Positions 28,688 through 38,939 are shown, numbered from the stretch's first letter. The stretch: DNA of 47,500 nucleotides from Prorocentrum cordatum (GCA_963575745.1 CAUYUJ010002105.1:17501-65000); one strand, 5' to 3'. Notes: generated by a model not told the origin, from the letters alone. Translations and numbers: made by a program.

Positions 28688-29577
28688 CTGCGTGTCCCAT
28701 GGCACTTGTCACGAAGCACGATCTGCAAATTCGGCGTCAACGTGTCCATCAAGATCTGAATGGGCCTGCGCATAAGTTCAGCACCCAACACTTCGTCAGC
28801 AGCAGCGTCAACGGTAACCATATGAATACGACGTCGTACAGTGTTGTCTAAACCAGGAACGTGTTCTTCGTTTCTTGAACCGATGTACTTTGTAGAAAAC
28901 TCTGTTATTATCTGTTGTGTAGCTTTCACGATGCCCTCACCACCAGGGGCAGGATTCACAACCATGCCAAGCATTCCAGATCGAACTTTGAGGTCAGCGT
29001 TTACTGCAACAAATCTGCAAACCAGACGGCTCTTGCGAGCATCTCGCATCAATGATATCGACTTAACTGTTCTGAAGAATGATTGGTCTTTTCGCTTCGA
29101 GGCTTCGCCTAAGCAGGTAACCATTTTTCGTAGCTTTCCACTGGATCCAACTTTCTCCAAACCTTGATGGACTGAGCAATTTTGGAATAGAATATGGTCA
29201 AGAGCACGACGAAACTCACGAACAGGTGGTGCAAAAGGATGGGCTCCGCCAGTATTTCTTAGATAGTAGGAAACAGCTCTTCGGTGGAATCTACTTTTAG
29301 CGTGCCGACGTAAGTGCCCAATCTGCAAACCAGCCGAGACCACGCCATCAACATATTGCTTGATATGAGGCGGGGGCTCACTTCCGTGTATCTGAGCAGC
29401 TGCCGCCGCACACACGCGACAGCCAATACCCCAACGCCCACATGTCCGTGTCCCCGCACTTATCCAAGTTCCAAGAGAATCGTTCTCACTGCTGGTTCTC
29501 CCCCAAGAAGACGAACACCATTTCTGTTTGTTGCGAGTCCAAACTTGTTTTGCTGAAATTCGGGGGCCGCGTGGCAT
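28688..29577 (-). CDS. exon 1 of two-exon transposase-like gene, zinc-finger-like N-terminus
   Basis: The ATG at 29577 is chosen because a relict spliced leader ends 4 nt before it. The exon gives 296 codons plus 2 nt. A Cys/His set is visible at C53, C56, H92 and H98 (IGCRVC ... RRHAKSRFH). The C-x2-C ... H-x5-H spacing resembles U1-type or BED-like zinc fingers found at the start of many hAT-related transposases. Later parts are well ordered: GKLRKMVTCLGEASKRKDQS, ISLMRDARKSRLVCRFVAVN, HMVTVDAAADEVLGAELMRR. The segment TPNLQIVLRDKCHGTRR leads to the splice donor. The spliced product would be 987 aa with exon 2. I infer a domesticated or still-mobile transposase-like protein; target and activity are unknown. 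Confidence 0.65.
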
Positions 29578-29581
29578 AGTC

Positions 29582-29598
29582 CTTGAGCCAAAACGGCT
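29582..29598 (-). other. relict dinoflagellate spliced leader
   Basis: The minus strand reads AGCCGTTTTGGCTCAAG. This matches the 3' 17 nt of the conserved dinoflagellate trans-spliced leader at 16 of 17 positions, and CC lies just upstream. It is followed by GACT and then the ATG of exon 1. Genomic leader sequence directly upstream of an ORF is the known signature of mRNA recycling (reverse transcription of trans-spliced mRNA and reinsertion). Confidence 0.8.
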
Positions 29599-29611
29599 CG
29601 TGGAACTTCCG

Positions 29612-29712
29612 ACCTAAGTCCGCCGACCCCTCGTTGGGCCACCAGGAATTGCTGCCGTATTTCAAGGGGGTCGCCACGGTTGGATTCCTTTCGAAACTCG
29701 GGTCAAAACGCA
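29612..29712. repeat. two dispersed motifs upstream of the relict-leader gene
   Basis: TCCGCCGACCCCTCGTTGGG, then CCACCAGG (about 29614-29643), matches the 180-bp repeat start at 3208 and 3389. GTCGCCACGGTTGGATTCC, then TTTCGAAACTCGGGTCAAAA (about 29669-29708), matches the 68-bp motif at 2966 and 13677. The two motifs occur in the same neighbourhood at 2.97-3.43 kb. Confidence 0.6.
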
Positions 29713-30170
29713 CCGTTCTTTGCACATATTGCATATCATGTCGCACCAGCCTTATCGTTTGACGCCTAAGCTAAGAAAATGTGTACGACTTGATTGTTTC
29801 GTCGTGTTGAACATATCTAGGGCGTGACTGATTTGGTAAGTTTGTTGATCTCACAATCGAGCCCACTATCGATACCACGATCGATCTCACTATCGGTCTA
29901 ACTATCGATCTCACCATCGATCTCATTATCGGGACACCTAGCATCCCCCTCCTAGGGTCCCCCAGTGCTCCTCCTCCTCCCCCCTTAGGCCCCCCTCCTC
30001 CCCCTGATGTTGACCCCGCCAATTTTAATTTAATAACCTGTAACCCCGTCTCCCCTTCCCCCCCTATGTTGGCCCCCCCAATCATAACCCCGCAACCCCG
30101 CTAAGCGAGGGCAAGATGAGGAAGCCCGAATTCGAAACTTCGGGGGAAATGCGATAGCGAGATCGGTAGT
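29713..30170. other. no gene; inverted GATCGAT minisatellite
   Basis: 29845-29940 carries CTATCGATCTCAC repeats ending ATCGGGACACC. This is the reverse complement of the GGTGTCCCG + GTGAGATCGATAG combination at 4.8-5.9 and 14.7-15.1 kb. The rest shows nothing recognisable. Confidence 0.7.
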
Positions 30171-31490
30171 TAAGATCGAAGAGAGCGTGATCCACCGACG
30201 CTTTACTGTGGAAAATTCCCCCCCTCTTCCTCCGGAGCCCGGAGGTCCCCCCCCCAACCTCCGAAAATCCCCCCCCCCCGCTGGACCCCCCCCCTTTCCC
30301 CGGCAACCCCCCCCCCTCCCCTACCCCCCCCCCCGGAAAACCGGGGGGGGGGGGGGGGCACAAATTAACGGTTCGAACCCCCCTCCTCTCCTCCGGAAAA
30401 CCGGGGGGTCAATACTAGTTTTAACCCCCACCCACCCTCCCCTCCCGGAAAACCGAGGGGGGGTATACTGGTTCGAACCTCCCCCCCCCCCTCGAAAACC
30501 AGGGGGGGTCGGTCACTACCGGTTCGAACCCCCCCCTCGAAAACAGGGGGGGGCCACTACCGGTTCGAACCCCTCCCCCCCAACACCCCCCACGCTCACC
30601 GCCAGCAAACGACTCCCGGTCCCTACCACCGTCCGCACCACATCCCCCACTGCTGTCCCCAACACCAGTCCTCACCACCACTGTCCCCACTGGTTCCACC
30701 ACCGTCCCTACTGTCCCCACCAATGCCCCCACCACTGTCGCACTGTCCCCACTGTCCCCACCACAGTTCCCACCACGGTTCCACTCTCCCCCACTTTCTC
30801 CATGGCCCCAACCACTGCCCGACTGTCCCCACTGTCCCCACTGTCCCACTGTCTCCTCCGCTGGCCCACTGAGCTGTCCCACTGTTCCCACCACTGTCCC
30901 CACTCTCCACACCACTGTCCCCACTGCACCTCTGTCCCATTGTCCCACCGCCGTCCTCGCCACCGCCCTCACCACTGTCCCCGCCACCACTGTACCCTCC
31001 ACTGTCCCACTGTTTCCACCACATTCCCACTGTCCCCACACCACTTTCCCCACCACCACCGTCCCCACCATTGCCCTACTGTCCCCACTGTTCCCACCAT
31101 TGTCCACCACCGTCTGTCCCCACTGTTCCCACCATTGTCCCCGCTGTCCCCACCAGTGCCCCCAGCAATGTGTCAATCTCTCCACTCTCCCCGGCCCGGC
31201 GGCGAATGGGGGGGGGATTCGAACCGGCAACGACCCCCTCTCGGTTTTCGAGGGGGGGGGGGGCGGTTCGAACCGGTGATGACCCCCCCCGGTTTTCCGG
31301 AGGGGAGGGGGGTGGGGGTTCGAACCGGTAGTGACCCCCCCCCCTTTTCATGATGGACTGGGGGGGCGGGGAGGGGTTCGAACCGGTAGTGACACACCCC
31401 GGTTTTCCGGAGAGGGGGGGGGGGTCGAACTGGTAGTGACCCCCCCGGTTTTCCGCCAGCAGCGGTAGAACACGCTCTTTCTAAGATCGA
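30171..31490. mobile_element. foldback-like element, copy 1, with 9-bp flanking repeat
   Basis: The direct repeat TAAGATCGA at 30171-30179 and 31482-31490 flanks a 1,302-bp body. Its ends are imperfect inverted repeats (AGAGAGCGTGATCCACCG on the left; the right end read in reverse is GAAAGAGCGTGTTCTACCG). The left arm (about 30330-30590) has about five units of GAAAACCGGGGGG, TCACTACC, GGTTCGAACCCCCC. The right arm (about 31205-31450) has about five units in inverted order (GGTTCGAACCGGTAGTGACC, CCCCCCGGTTTTCC). The 600-bp interior is a CCACTGTCCC minisatellite. No transposase is encoded. Long, multi-unit inverted arms with a 9-bp target repeat recall Foldback and foldback-type MULE elements, but family assignment is open. 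Confidence 0.75.
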
Positions 31491-32030
31491 CAGAGAGTAC
31501 GATGGTGATTCCGATAGTAGCTGCGATGGAGTGGAATCGGCAGCCAAATAGAGAGTGGTAGGGAGATCGATGTTATTACGCCAAATGCCATGTCGGTTTC
31601 CTTCTGTGCCCACCCCGTCTCCTGCTAATGTCCTATTCCACCATGTATTCCTCCGCTTTTTCCCTCGCGCTCCAGGTTGAAAATAGTGACGGCGGCGAGG
31701 GCAGAAGACAGGGAGGGAACAACCGAGAGGGAGAACGGGCGGAGCAGGAACCTTATCAATGAGCATGGAGGAGCCATAAGGGATGGCACTTTCGAATTAC
31801 ATCGAGTTCAGGGAGACTGGTAACGTTATTATGGATGGGGTTACTGTTCGCTCTTCCTGCAGTGGTGCCTGGGGGGGGAGGGGGCTCTCGGAGGGGCGCC
31901 ACCCAACTAGCGGCCGTTAGTCAGCCAACATAGTCGAAAAGTAGCGCGAAGCCCCACTGTGGGCGGAGGACTTCCGAAACCAGGAAGCAAACAGGGGAGG
32001 CGCAGGAGAGGAGCGGAGGAGGGAGGCGGA
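31491..32030. other. no gene seen
   Basis: Non-repetitive sequence with short frames and no recognisable motif. Confidence 0.5.
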
Positions 32031-32530
32031 GGCGGAGGCGGGGGAGGGAGGAGGAGGAGGAGGAGGAGGAGAATGAAGAGGAAGAGGAGGAGAAGGAAGA
32101 GGACGAGGAGAAGGAGGAGGGGGAAGAGGAGGAGGAGAAGGGGGAAGAGCGAGGAGGACGATGAGAAGGGGGAGGAGGAGGGAGGAGGGAGGAGAGGCGG
32201 AGGAGGAGGACGGGGAGGAGGAAAAGGAACTGGAAAAGGAGCGGAGGAGGAGGAATAGAAGCAGGAGGAGGAGGCGGATGCCTTCCGCTGTGCGGAGCAG
32301 CCCGTCGGCGCGCTGCTCCCCTGGTAGTGCTCCAGGACACCAGCGACCACAGCCTGCGGGTCGCCTCGTCTTCCTCGCCCTGCGTCCTCCTCCTCGTCCG
32401 CCTCCTCCTCCTCCTCCTCCTCCTCCTCCTGCTCGTCCTCCTCCTCCTCGTCCTCCTCCTGCTCCTGCTCCTCGGCTTCTGCTCCTCCACATTCTCCTCC
32501 TCCTTCCTCCTCCTTATCTTCATCCTCCTG
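32031..32530. repeat. (GGA)n then (TCC)n: inverted trinucleotide arrays
   Basis: 32031-32275 is GGAGGA-rich and 32388-32525 is TCC-rich, with 110 bp between them, so the two tracts could pair. All long open frames here are repeat-driven. Confidence 0.8.
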
Positions 32531-32689
32531 CTAGCCATGCCACTGCCACTCAGTCGTCCGTCTCTGCTCCTCCTCCGCCGCCCTCCCCTCATCCTTCACG
32601 TTTCCTACCTCCTCCTAGCCCCTCCCTCCTCCTCCTCCTCCTCAGCCACCCTCACCTCCCTGCGCCTCCGTCCCACTCTTGGTAAACAG

Positions 32690-33060
32690 CCCCACTTCGC
32701 ACCACCAGACGCGGATGAGCTCCCCCCAGTCGCGCAGCGAGGCACTACCCCCTCCGCGGGACGAGACCTCTCTCGAATCTCAGAGCAAGGCACCCGCGGA
32801 TGCGCAATCCTCAGTCGCATGAAGTGGGGCGTCACACTAGTCGCGGGGCGAGACACCCACCAACCTGTCGCGGAGCGAGACCCCTGCCGATGCGACGCAT
32901 CACGCCTTCCCCAGTTGACGGAACGGGGCCGCGTGGGGGCGTGGGCAAGGAACTTCCCCCTCGGGCGCAGGCGAGGCAGGAGTTTGAGGAGCTGGGACCA
33001 AATTGGCGCCAGCGCGCACTTGAACATCCCAGACCCCCCCGCAATCCTGATTAGGTGGTG
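32690..33060. repeat. GTCGCGGAGCGAGAC short repeats
   Basis: CAGTCGCGCAGCGAGGC (about 32728), AGTCGCGGGGCGAGAC (about 32840) and TGTCGCGGAGCGAGAC (about 32866) give diverged repeats. No gene seen. Confidence 0.5.
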
Positions 33061-33138
33061 GTGTGCGTGCGCGCGTGTTCTGGCAAATCCCCCTGCTTTC
33101 CTTCCTCATCCTCTTCTCTCTTACTTGACTGGCACATC

Positions 33139-33223
33139 CTCCTCCCTTTTCCTCCTCCTCCTCGTCTTCCTCCTCCTCGTCTTCCTCCTCCTCCTCCTCC
33201 TCCTCCTCCTCTTCCTCCTCGAA
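33139..33223. repeat. (TCC)n tract
   Basis: TCC triplets with CGT interruptions, just upstream of the second foldback-like element. Confidence 0.9.
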
Positions 33224-33370
33224 CTCCGTTTGGCATCGGTCCTGGGATCCAACCCGTGGTCGATCCTGGAAAGTTTGACCCTGGACAACTTTGTGTCGGC
33301 CCCTTGTCCCGAGCCTGATACGGCACTCCAGCGGCACCAACTGGCGAAGAACTTCCATCCTCATATCGGA

Positions 33371-34934
33371 GAGAGCGTAATCCACCGCCGCTTTACTGTG
33401 GAAAATTCCCCCCCTCTTCCTCCGGAACCGCGGGGATCCCCCCCCCTTCGAAAATCCCCCCTCCTGCTGGACCCCCCCCCTTTCCCAGGCAAACCCCCCC
33501 CCATCCCTAAACCTCCCCCCCTCCCCCACCCTCCCAACCCCCCGCTCCCCCCCCCTCCCCTCCAGAAAACCAAGGGGGTCACTACCGGTTCGAACCCCTC
33601 CCCACCCCCCAGAAAACCAGAGAGAGGTCACTACCGGTTCGAACCCCCCCCTCTCCAGAAATCCGAGGGGGGGGGTCACCACCAGTTCGAGCCCCCCCCC
33701 CTCGAAAACCAGGTGGGGTCAATAACGGTTCGACCCCCCCCCCTCCCCCTCGAAAACCGGGGGGGGGGGGGGGTCACTACTGGTTCGAACCCCCCACCCC
33801 CCCCCTCCCCCTCGAAAACTGGAGGGGGAGTCACTACCGGTTCGAACCCCTCCCCCCCCCTCACCGCCAACAAACGACTCCCGGGTCCCTACCACCGTCC
33901 GCACCACATCCCCCACTGCTGTTCCCAGCACCACTGTCCTCACCACCACTGTCCCCACTGGGTCCACCACCGTCCCTACTGTCCCCACCAGTGCCCCATC
34001 ACTGTCGCAGTGTCGGTTCCACTCTCCCCACTTACCCCACGGCCCCAACCACTGCCCGACTGTCCCCACTGTCCCCACTGTCCCACTGTCTCCTCCGCTG
34101 TCCCACTGAGCTGTCTTACTGTCCCCACCACTGTTCCCACTGTCCCCACCACTGTCCCCACTGTACCTCTGTCCCATTGTCCCACCACCGTCCTCGCCAC
34201 CGCCCTCACCACTGTCCCCACCACCACTGTACCCTCCACTGCCCCATTGTTTCCACTACATTCCTACTGTCCCCACACCACTTTCACCACCACCACCGTC
34301 CCCACCACTGTCCCACTGTCCCCACCGTTCCACTATTGTCCCCGCTGTCCCCACCAGTGCCTCCGCCAGTGTGTCAATGTCCCCACTCTCCCCACCATTG
34401 TCCCACCACGGTCCCACTCTCCCCACTTTCCCCACGGTCCTCACCACTGTCCCACTGTCCCCACTGTACCCACTACTGTCCCACTGTCCCCGCCGCTGTC
34501 CCACTGTGCTGTCCCAGTGTCCCCACTGTCCCCATCACTGTCCCACTGTCCCCACTTTCCCCACTGTGCTACTGTCCCACCACTGTCCTCACCACCGCCT
34601 TCACCACTGTCCCCACCACTACCGTCCACACCACGTCCCCACCCCTGTCCCGCTGTCCCCAGTCCCCACCACCACCGTCCTCACCACTGTCCGCACCCCC
34701 CCCCGGTTTTCGAGGGGGGGGGTGGTTTCGAACCGGTAGTGATCCCCCCCGGTTTTCGAGGGGTCGAGGGGGGAGGGGGGGGTTCGAACCGGTAGTGACC
34801 CCCTCCCTTTTCATGATGGACTGGGGGAGGGAGGGGTTCGAACCGGTAGTGACCCCCTCCGGTTTTCCGGGGGGGGGTTCGAACCGGCAGTTACCCCCCT
34901 CGGTTTTCCGCCAGCAGCGGTAGAACACGATCTT
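33371..34934. mobile_element. foldback-like element, copy 2
   Basis: Same plan and orientation as copy 1. The left end is GAGAGCGTAATCCACCGCCG, and the right end read in reverse is AAGATCGTGTTCTACCGCTG. The left arm (about 33550-33860) has six GGTTCGAACC-type units, and the right arm (about 34700-34910) has four inverted ones. The 830-bp interior of CCACTGTCCC repeats starts with the same sequence as copy 1 (CAAACGACTCCCGG, CCGTCCGCACCACATCCCCC). Both copies contain TTTTCATGATGGACTGGGGG in the right arm. I see no flanking target repeat, so one end may have been lost or drifted. Confidence 0.75.
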
Positions 34935-35435
34935 GAAGGGTTTCGGATATTTCCTCGGGAGTCGTTTTGATTTCCTCTGGAATTCATGGGACTCCTAAGG
35001 ATACCATCTCCTGACGTATCCCAAGAAGTTCGTCATGGATCCAGAGGTTGTCCTAAGGAGCCCTTCGCAACACCACGGATTGCAGGGATTCGCTCGGGGA
35101 TCCTGTGAATCTCCTGGAACCTCGAAATACCTGCATCCTGGAACCTCGAAAACCCTGCCCTCCTCCAAAGGACCGCCCGCCACATTTATCAGCCCTCAGG
35201 AGGAGGGACTTCAACGCCTTCAATGCATCAAAAAAGGATAAGTCAAGCAGACCGTCCCTCGCGGCGCCTCAGGAAGGAGGGACAGGAGGAGAAGTGCTCC
35301 ATTTCTGTTCCTTATGAAGAACTTCTCCCTGTCGCACCACGGGGCCAATTTTTAGGATGGGCCGGGCGTTTTGCCTGAGACTTCCCCACCAGTTATGACT
35401 CTGGCGCTTAAACAATGACATCAGTTTCAGACATG
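34935..35435. other. no gene seen
   Basis: Unique-looking sequence with a short duplication (CCTGGAACCTCGAAATACCTG and CCTGGAACCTCGAAAACCCTG, about 35116-35158). Open frames are short. Confidence 0.5.
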
Positions 35436-35438
35436 GAA

Positions 35439-35822
35439 GGCGGGTGGTTTTCAACATGTAGCTCTCGTCTTAGCACCGCGCACATTCGTTCTAAACAAAT
35501 GCAAAGAGTTTCACGGATCGAGGGCGGGTCGTTTACAAGATGTGACTCTCGCCTTAGCGCCGCGCACATTCGTTGTCAACACTTGCAAGAGTTTCACAGA
35601 TAGAGAGCGGGTCGTTTACAATATGCGACTCTCGCCTTAGCGCCGCGCACATTCGTTTTCAAAACTTGCAAATAGTTTCACTGATCGAGGGCGGGTTGTT
35701 TTCAAGATGTGACTCTCGCCTTAGCGCCGCGCACACTCGTTTTCAAACGTTGCAAGAGTTTCACAGATAGAGGGCGGTTCTTTTTCAAAATGTGGCTCTC
35801 GCCTCAGCGCCGCGCGCATTCG
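35439..35822. repeat. 84-bp tandem repeat, five units
   Basis: Units start near 35439, 35523, 35606, 35690 and 35773 at GGCGGGT(C/T)GTTTNCAA. Each continues with ATGTGACTCTCGCCTTAGCG, CCGCGCACATTCGTT and a GCAAGAGTTTCACAGAT end. Confidence 0.95.
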
Positions 35823-35855
35823 TAGGATTCAAGACTATTCGGGCGCAACAAGTAT

Positions 35856-35995
35856 GTTGATTCGCGGTGTTGAAGTCCCAGAAAGGGCGTTCTGGCATTC
35901 CGGATCGTCAAGACGCCGCAGTCAGGTTGATCCGTGGCGTTGAAATCACGAGAAACATGTTCTGGCATGCTTCAGGGTCTTCAAACGGTCGTCTT
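35856..35995. repeat. 70-bp tandem pair
   Basis: GTTGATTCGCGGTGTTGAAG (35856) and GTTGATCCGTGGCGTTGAAA (35926), each followed by a GTTCTGGCAT segment. Confidence 0.75.
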
Positions 35996-36112
35996 CCAAC
36001 GAGGCAGTTTCCTTTTTGGGAATGAGCCATTGTATGGGGCCTACTATGAAGAGGGAGCTTAGAGGGAGGGTATATTCCAACATCGTTGATGACACTTGGG
36101 TTTACACTGGTC

Positions 36113-36228
36113 GTCCTCCTCCTCCTCCTCCTTCTCCCCCTCTTCCTCCTCCTCCTCCTCCCTCCTCCTCCTCCTCCTCCTCCTCCTCCTCCTCCTCCTC
36201 CTCCTCCTCCTCCTCCTCCTCCACCCCC
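36113..36228. repeat. (TCC)n array
   Basis: About 115 bp of TCC triplets. A complementary GGA tract at 36408-36433 could pair with it. Confidence 0.9.
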
Positions 36229-36569
36229 TCCTCCCCCGCCTCTTTCCACACCTCCGACGTCGTGCTTGCTCCAAAGCGCGGCCCCCTGGAGGTGTGGGCC
36301 CGGCTTGACGGCCCCAGGGCCTGGCAACAACTCCTAGAACAGTCCGTCGCAAGTCCTGCACGGCGCGAGACTGCCACGTTGCCAGAGGACAACCACTGGC
36401 GAAAACACGAGGAGGAGGAGGAGGAGGAGGAGGGGGAAAGGCTCCTCGCCCTCGATCCTCGAACCTTCTGGGGCCGACGACGGCCAGCCTGGTCACCCGA
36501 GATTGTGTTCTGACGGCCTCGGGGGGCCGAAACGATACCCCCAAAGAGGGGTAGAGAGGAAGGAGGGTG

Positions 36570-36722
36570 ATGCACTGATGATGCTGCTGATGATGATGAC
36601 GATGACAATGATGATAGTGATGATGATGCAGATGATGACGATGATGGTGATGATGATAAGGATGATGATGCTGAAGATGATGAGGACGATGATGCTGCTG
36701 ATGATGATGATGATGGTGATTG
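36570..36722. repeat. (GAT)n array
   Basis: GATGATGCTGATGATG-type triplets over about 150 bp. Confidence 0.9.
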
Positions 36723-37639
36723 CTCCAGCGCTGCTGACATAGCTGGCCCTTCTTGACACGGCAACATGTGGGTCCGAAGCAATACAGTAGGAGCTCGAAC
36801 ACACAAAACGTCCAACAAGAAAACAAACCCACTAATACGTCACGGCTGCCATAACAAAACTATCGAAACCCAAGGAGCGGAGGCAAGCAGGGTGTTTCTT
36901 GGCATGGGTTTCCACTGCACTCTAAAGGAATGAGGGTGCGGAAGGGAAGGAGGGAGGATGCTCGCTGCATCCAACGGCAGACGGCCTCACCCAAAGCCTG
37001 ACTAGCGGCGGCGTTGCTTCACTGTGATGTTGGGAACCAAACGGTGGGAAATCACGAACCACACGTTTTTACATGTCCACTCTGCGAATGAATCGAGCGA
37101 AAAAGACAACGCGACTTGCAATAGAGCGAAAACCACGCGTTCACGGACCACCAGAATCTACATCGCCGTCAGCTGGGATGCACAGGAACTTTCGACTTGT
37201 GCAAGTTATCATTGGCAACGCGCGTCCGATCCGAACACACTATGAGAAAACAAAATAAGTTCCCGAGCTGCGTGGCCAGAAAACGCCATACTACAAAACT
37301 GTTCGGTGCCCGCGTCGCCCCTGGGGGGGCGACGCGCAGCTAGTGTTAGTATGTTGGGGTGGCGCCGATGAGCACGTCTAAGATCTAAGGCTAGTAGCCA
37401 CGAGGAAAAAGAGGACGAGGAACAGGAGGAGGAGGAACAGGAGAATCTCCCCCCCCCCCAGCGCCGCAGCGCACCGCTGGCTCTCCGAGAGAGTCTACGG
37501 CCTGGCATGGCCTGAACTGCGCACCGCGGGCTGGGGAGACATCCGTGCACGCTGAGCTGCCTGCGTTCAATGCAGGCCACACGACAAACAGGGCCATGCC
37601 CCCGTGGCCTAAACCAGGACACTGGGCACTAGTCGGGCG
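36723..37639. other. no gene seen; probable 3' flank of the retrotransposon
   Basis: Mostly non-repetitive. The frames at 37209-37622 have no recognisable motif. The interval lies just downstream, on the minus strand, of the last recognisable retrotransposon frame. Confidence 0.45.
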
Positions 37640-38939
37640 TCAATCACATAGCCGAACAACGCTGACAGCGTCCACGTCGAGCCAAACATCGTCGCTTTTC
37701 GGGTGCCGACCAGCTATGATACGGCTCCAATTATGTTGTGACGACAGAAAGCAACGCGGTTTGCCATTGCACATTAGGCTCGAATGCCGCACATGCCCTC
37801 CCGTCGAGAAAACCTTGCAATTCAGGCAGACACAAAGAGCACTGCCGTCTGAGCAAGAAGAAGGACCGATGCACTTGTGGCCAAGCTCTATGAGCTTAGT
37901 GGGTCGTGGTGCAGATACTGTTGGGGGGCAACAAGACCTAGCGACCCTCAAACACTGCTTGCACTGCCAGAGCTCGTTCCTCGACGCCCAGGACTGGCGG
38001 ACCTTGGGAACGGGCGCGACGGGCCCCCGCTGCTCACGCATGGCCTGAGAGAGGTCACGCGCTGGCCGCAGCCGGAGCAATCTGGCAACAAGCACACAAA
38101 CCGTCCTGGCGATCGAGAGGGCTCGGTCGAGCCACTCGGCCTGCTCGGGCCTCGGCCTCTCCTGGGCTCGCGCCCCGAGCTTGGCACAGTGATCGGCGAG
38201 GTCGTTGCCTGCCTTGCAAAACTGGGAGTTGCCGTCCACCGTAGCATGCTCCTCGGTCGTGTGACCCTTCACCTTCAAAATCTGCCCCATCTTGGAGCCA
38301 GCCGTCCAAACAAACATGCCCGCATACACACGACTGAAAGACAACTGCTCGGGCCTGGGGAGAGTCCAAAGCTGAACCACATTCTGGCAGTCGCTGAAAC
38401 AAACGGACTGCCCGACAGCGTTCTGACAGGCGGCCGTGCACGCTGCAAGCTCGCCTGCCTGAACTGTTTGCGGGATGGGGAGAGCGAGGGAGCGCACACG
38501 TCACCCAACTCCTGCCCAGAATCGGATGCCGCAACATACGCCCACCCCGTGCGCGACAACTTTCTGATGACGGAGCGGATGCACGAACCGTCCATGAATC
38601 TATTGCCCCGAACGAGATAATCATCTCGTACAGGGTCGCAGGCGCGATGTACTGTGGGCTCGACTCGGGTACGGGGGGGGGAAAGTCACCAGGATGAGGC
38701 GTATTCCGAAGAGTGTACAGTGCCTGATCATGCTTGGATAAAGAGGTCCAGGCTGAAGGGAGGTAAAAGAAATCATGACTGAACAAATCCTTCCGCAACT
38801 GAGCGCAGGACTCGCGCTGGCACTTCCAGAGCCTGTGGGGAATGATGTCTTGCTCCGTGCCGCACAGGGGGGCTGAGCACGTCGAGTAAGATGTGCCCGT
38901 GCTCGGCCGCCCGAACCTTGGTCCATGGGGGCCTGACAA
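37640..38939 (-). pseudogene. LINE Cys/His segment, RNase H and Cys-rich tail
   Basis: The frame from 38939 reads STCSAPLCGTEQDIIPHRLW, then KCQRESCAQLRKDLF, a C-x4-C...H-x5-C pattern typical between RT and RNase H. The next frame (38275-38595) has DGSCIRSVIRKLSRTGWAYV, the start of RNase H with its first Asp. The next (37640-38497) has GELAACTAACQNAVGQ (the Glu box), SDCQNVVQLW (second Asp), ILKVKGHTTEEHATVDGN (His region) and CKAGNDLADHCAKLGA (last Asp). All four catalytic positions can be traced, but in two different frames. The tail is Cys-rich (WQCKQCLRVARSCC, ALCVCLNCKVF), possibly another zinc-binding part. Confidence 0.8.

Noticed and set aside
30360-34890. tRNA genes suggested by GGTTCGAACCC
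   Set aside because: The flanking bases do not form a T-stem, and no acceptor or anticodon arms can be drawn.
30187-34923. Large plus-strand frames (388 and 310 codons, and part of 822 codons) rich in Pro, Ser, Thr and His
   Set aside because: They translate the C-rich arms and the CCACTGTCCC loop of the foldback-like elements; opposite frames are equally open.
33371-34934. Target-site duplication for foldback copy 2
   Set aside because: I compared the sequences just outside both ends (TCATATCGG and GAAGGGTTT) and found no shared 7-10-bp repeat.
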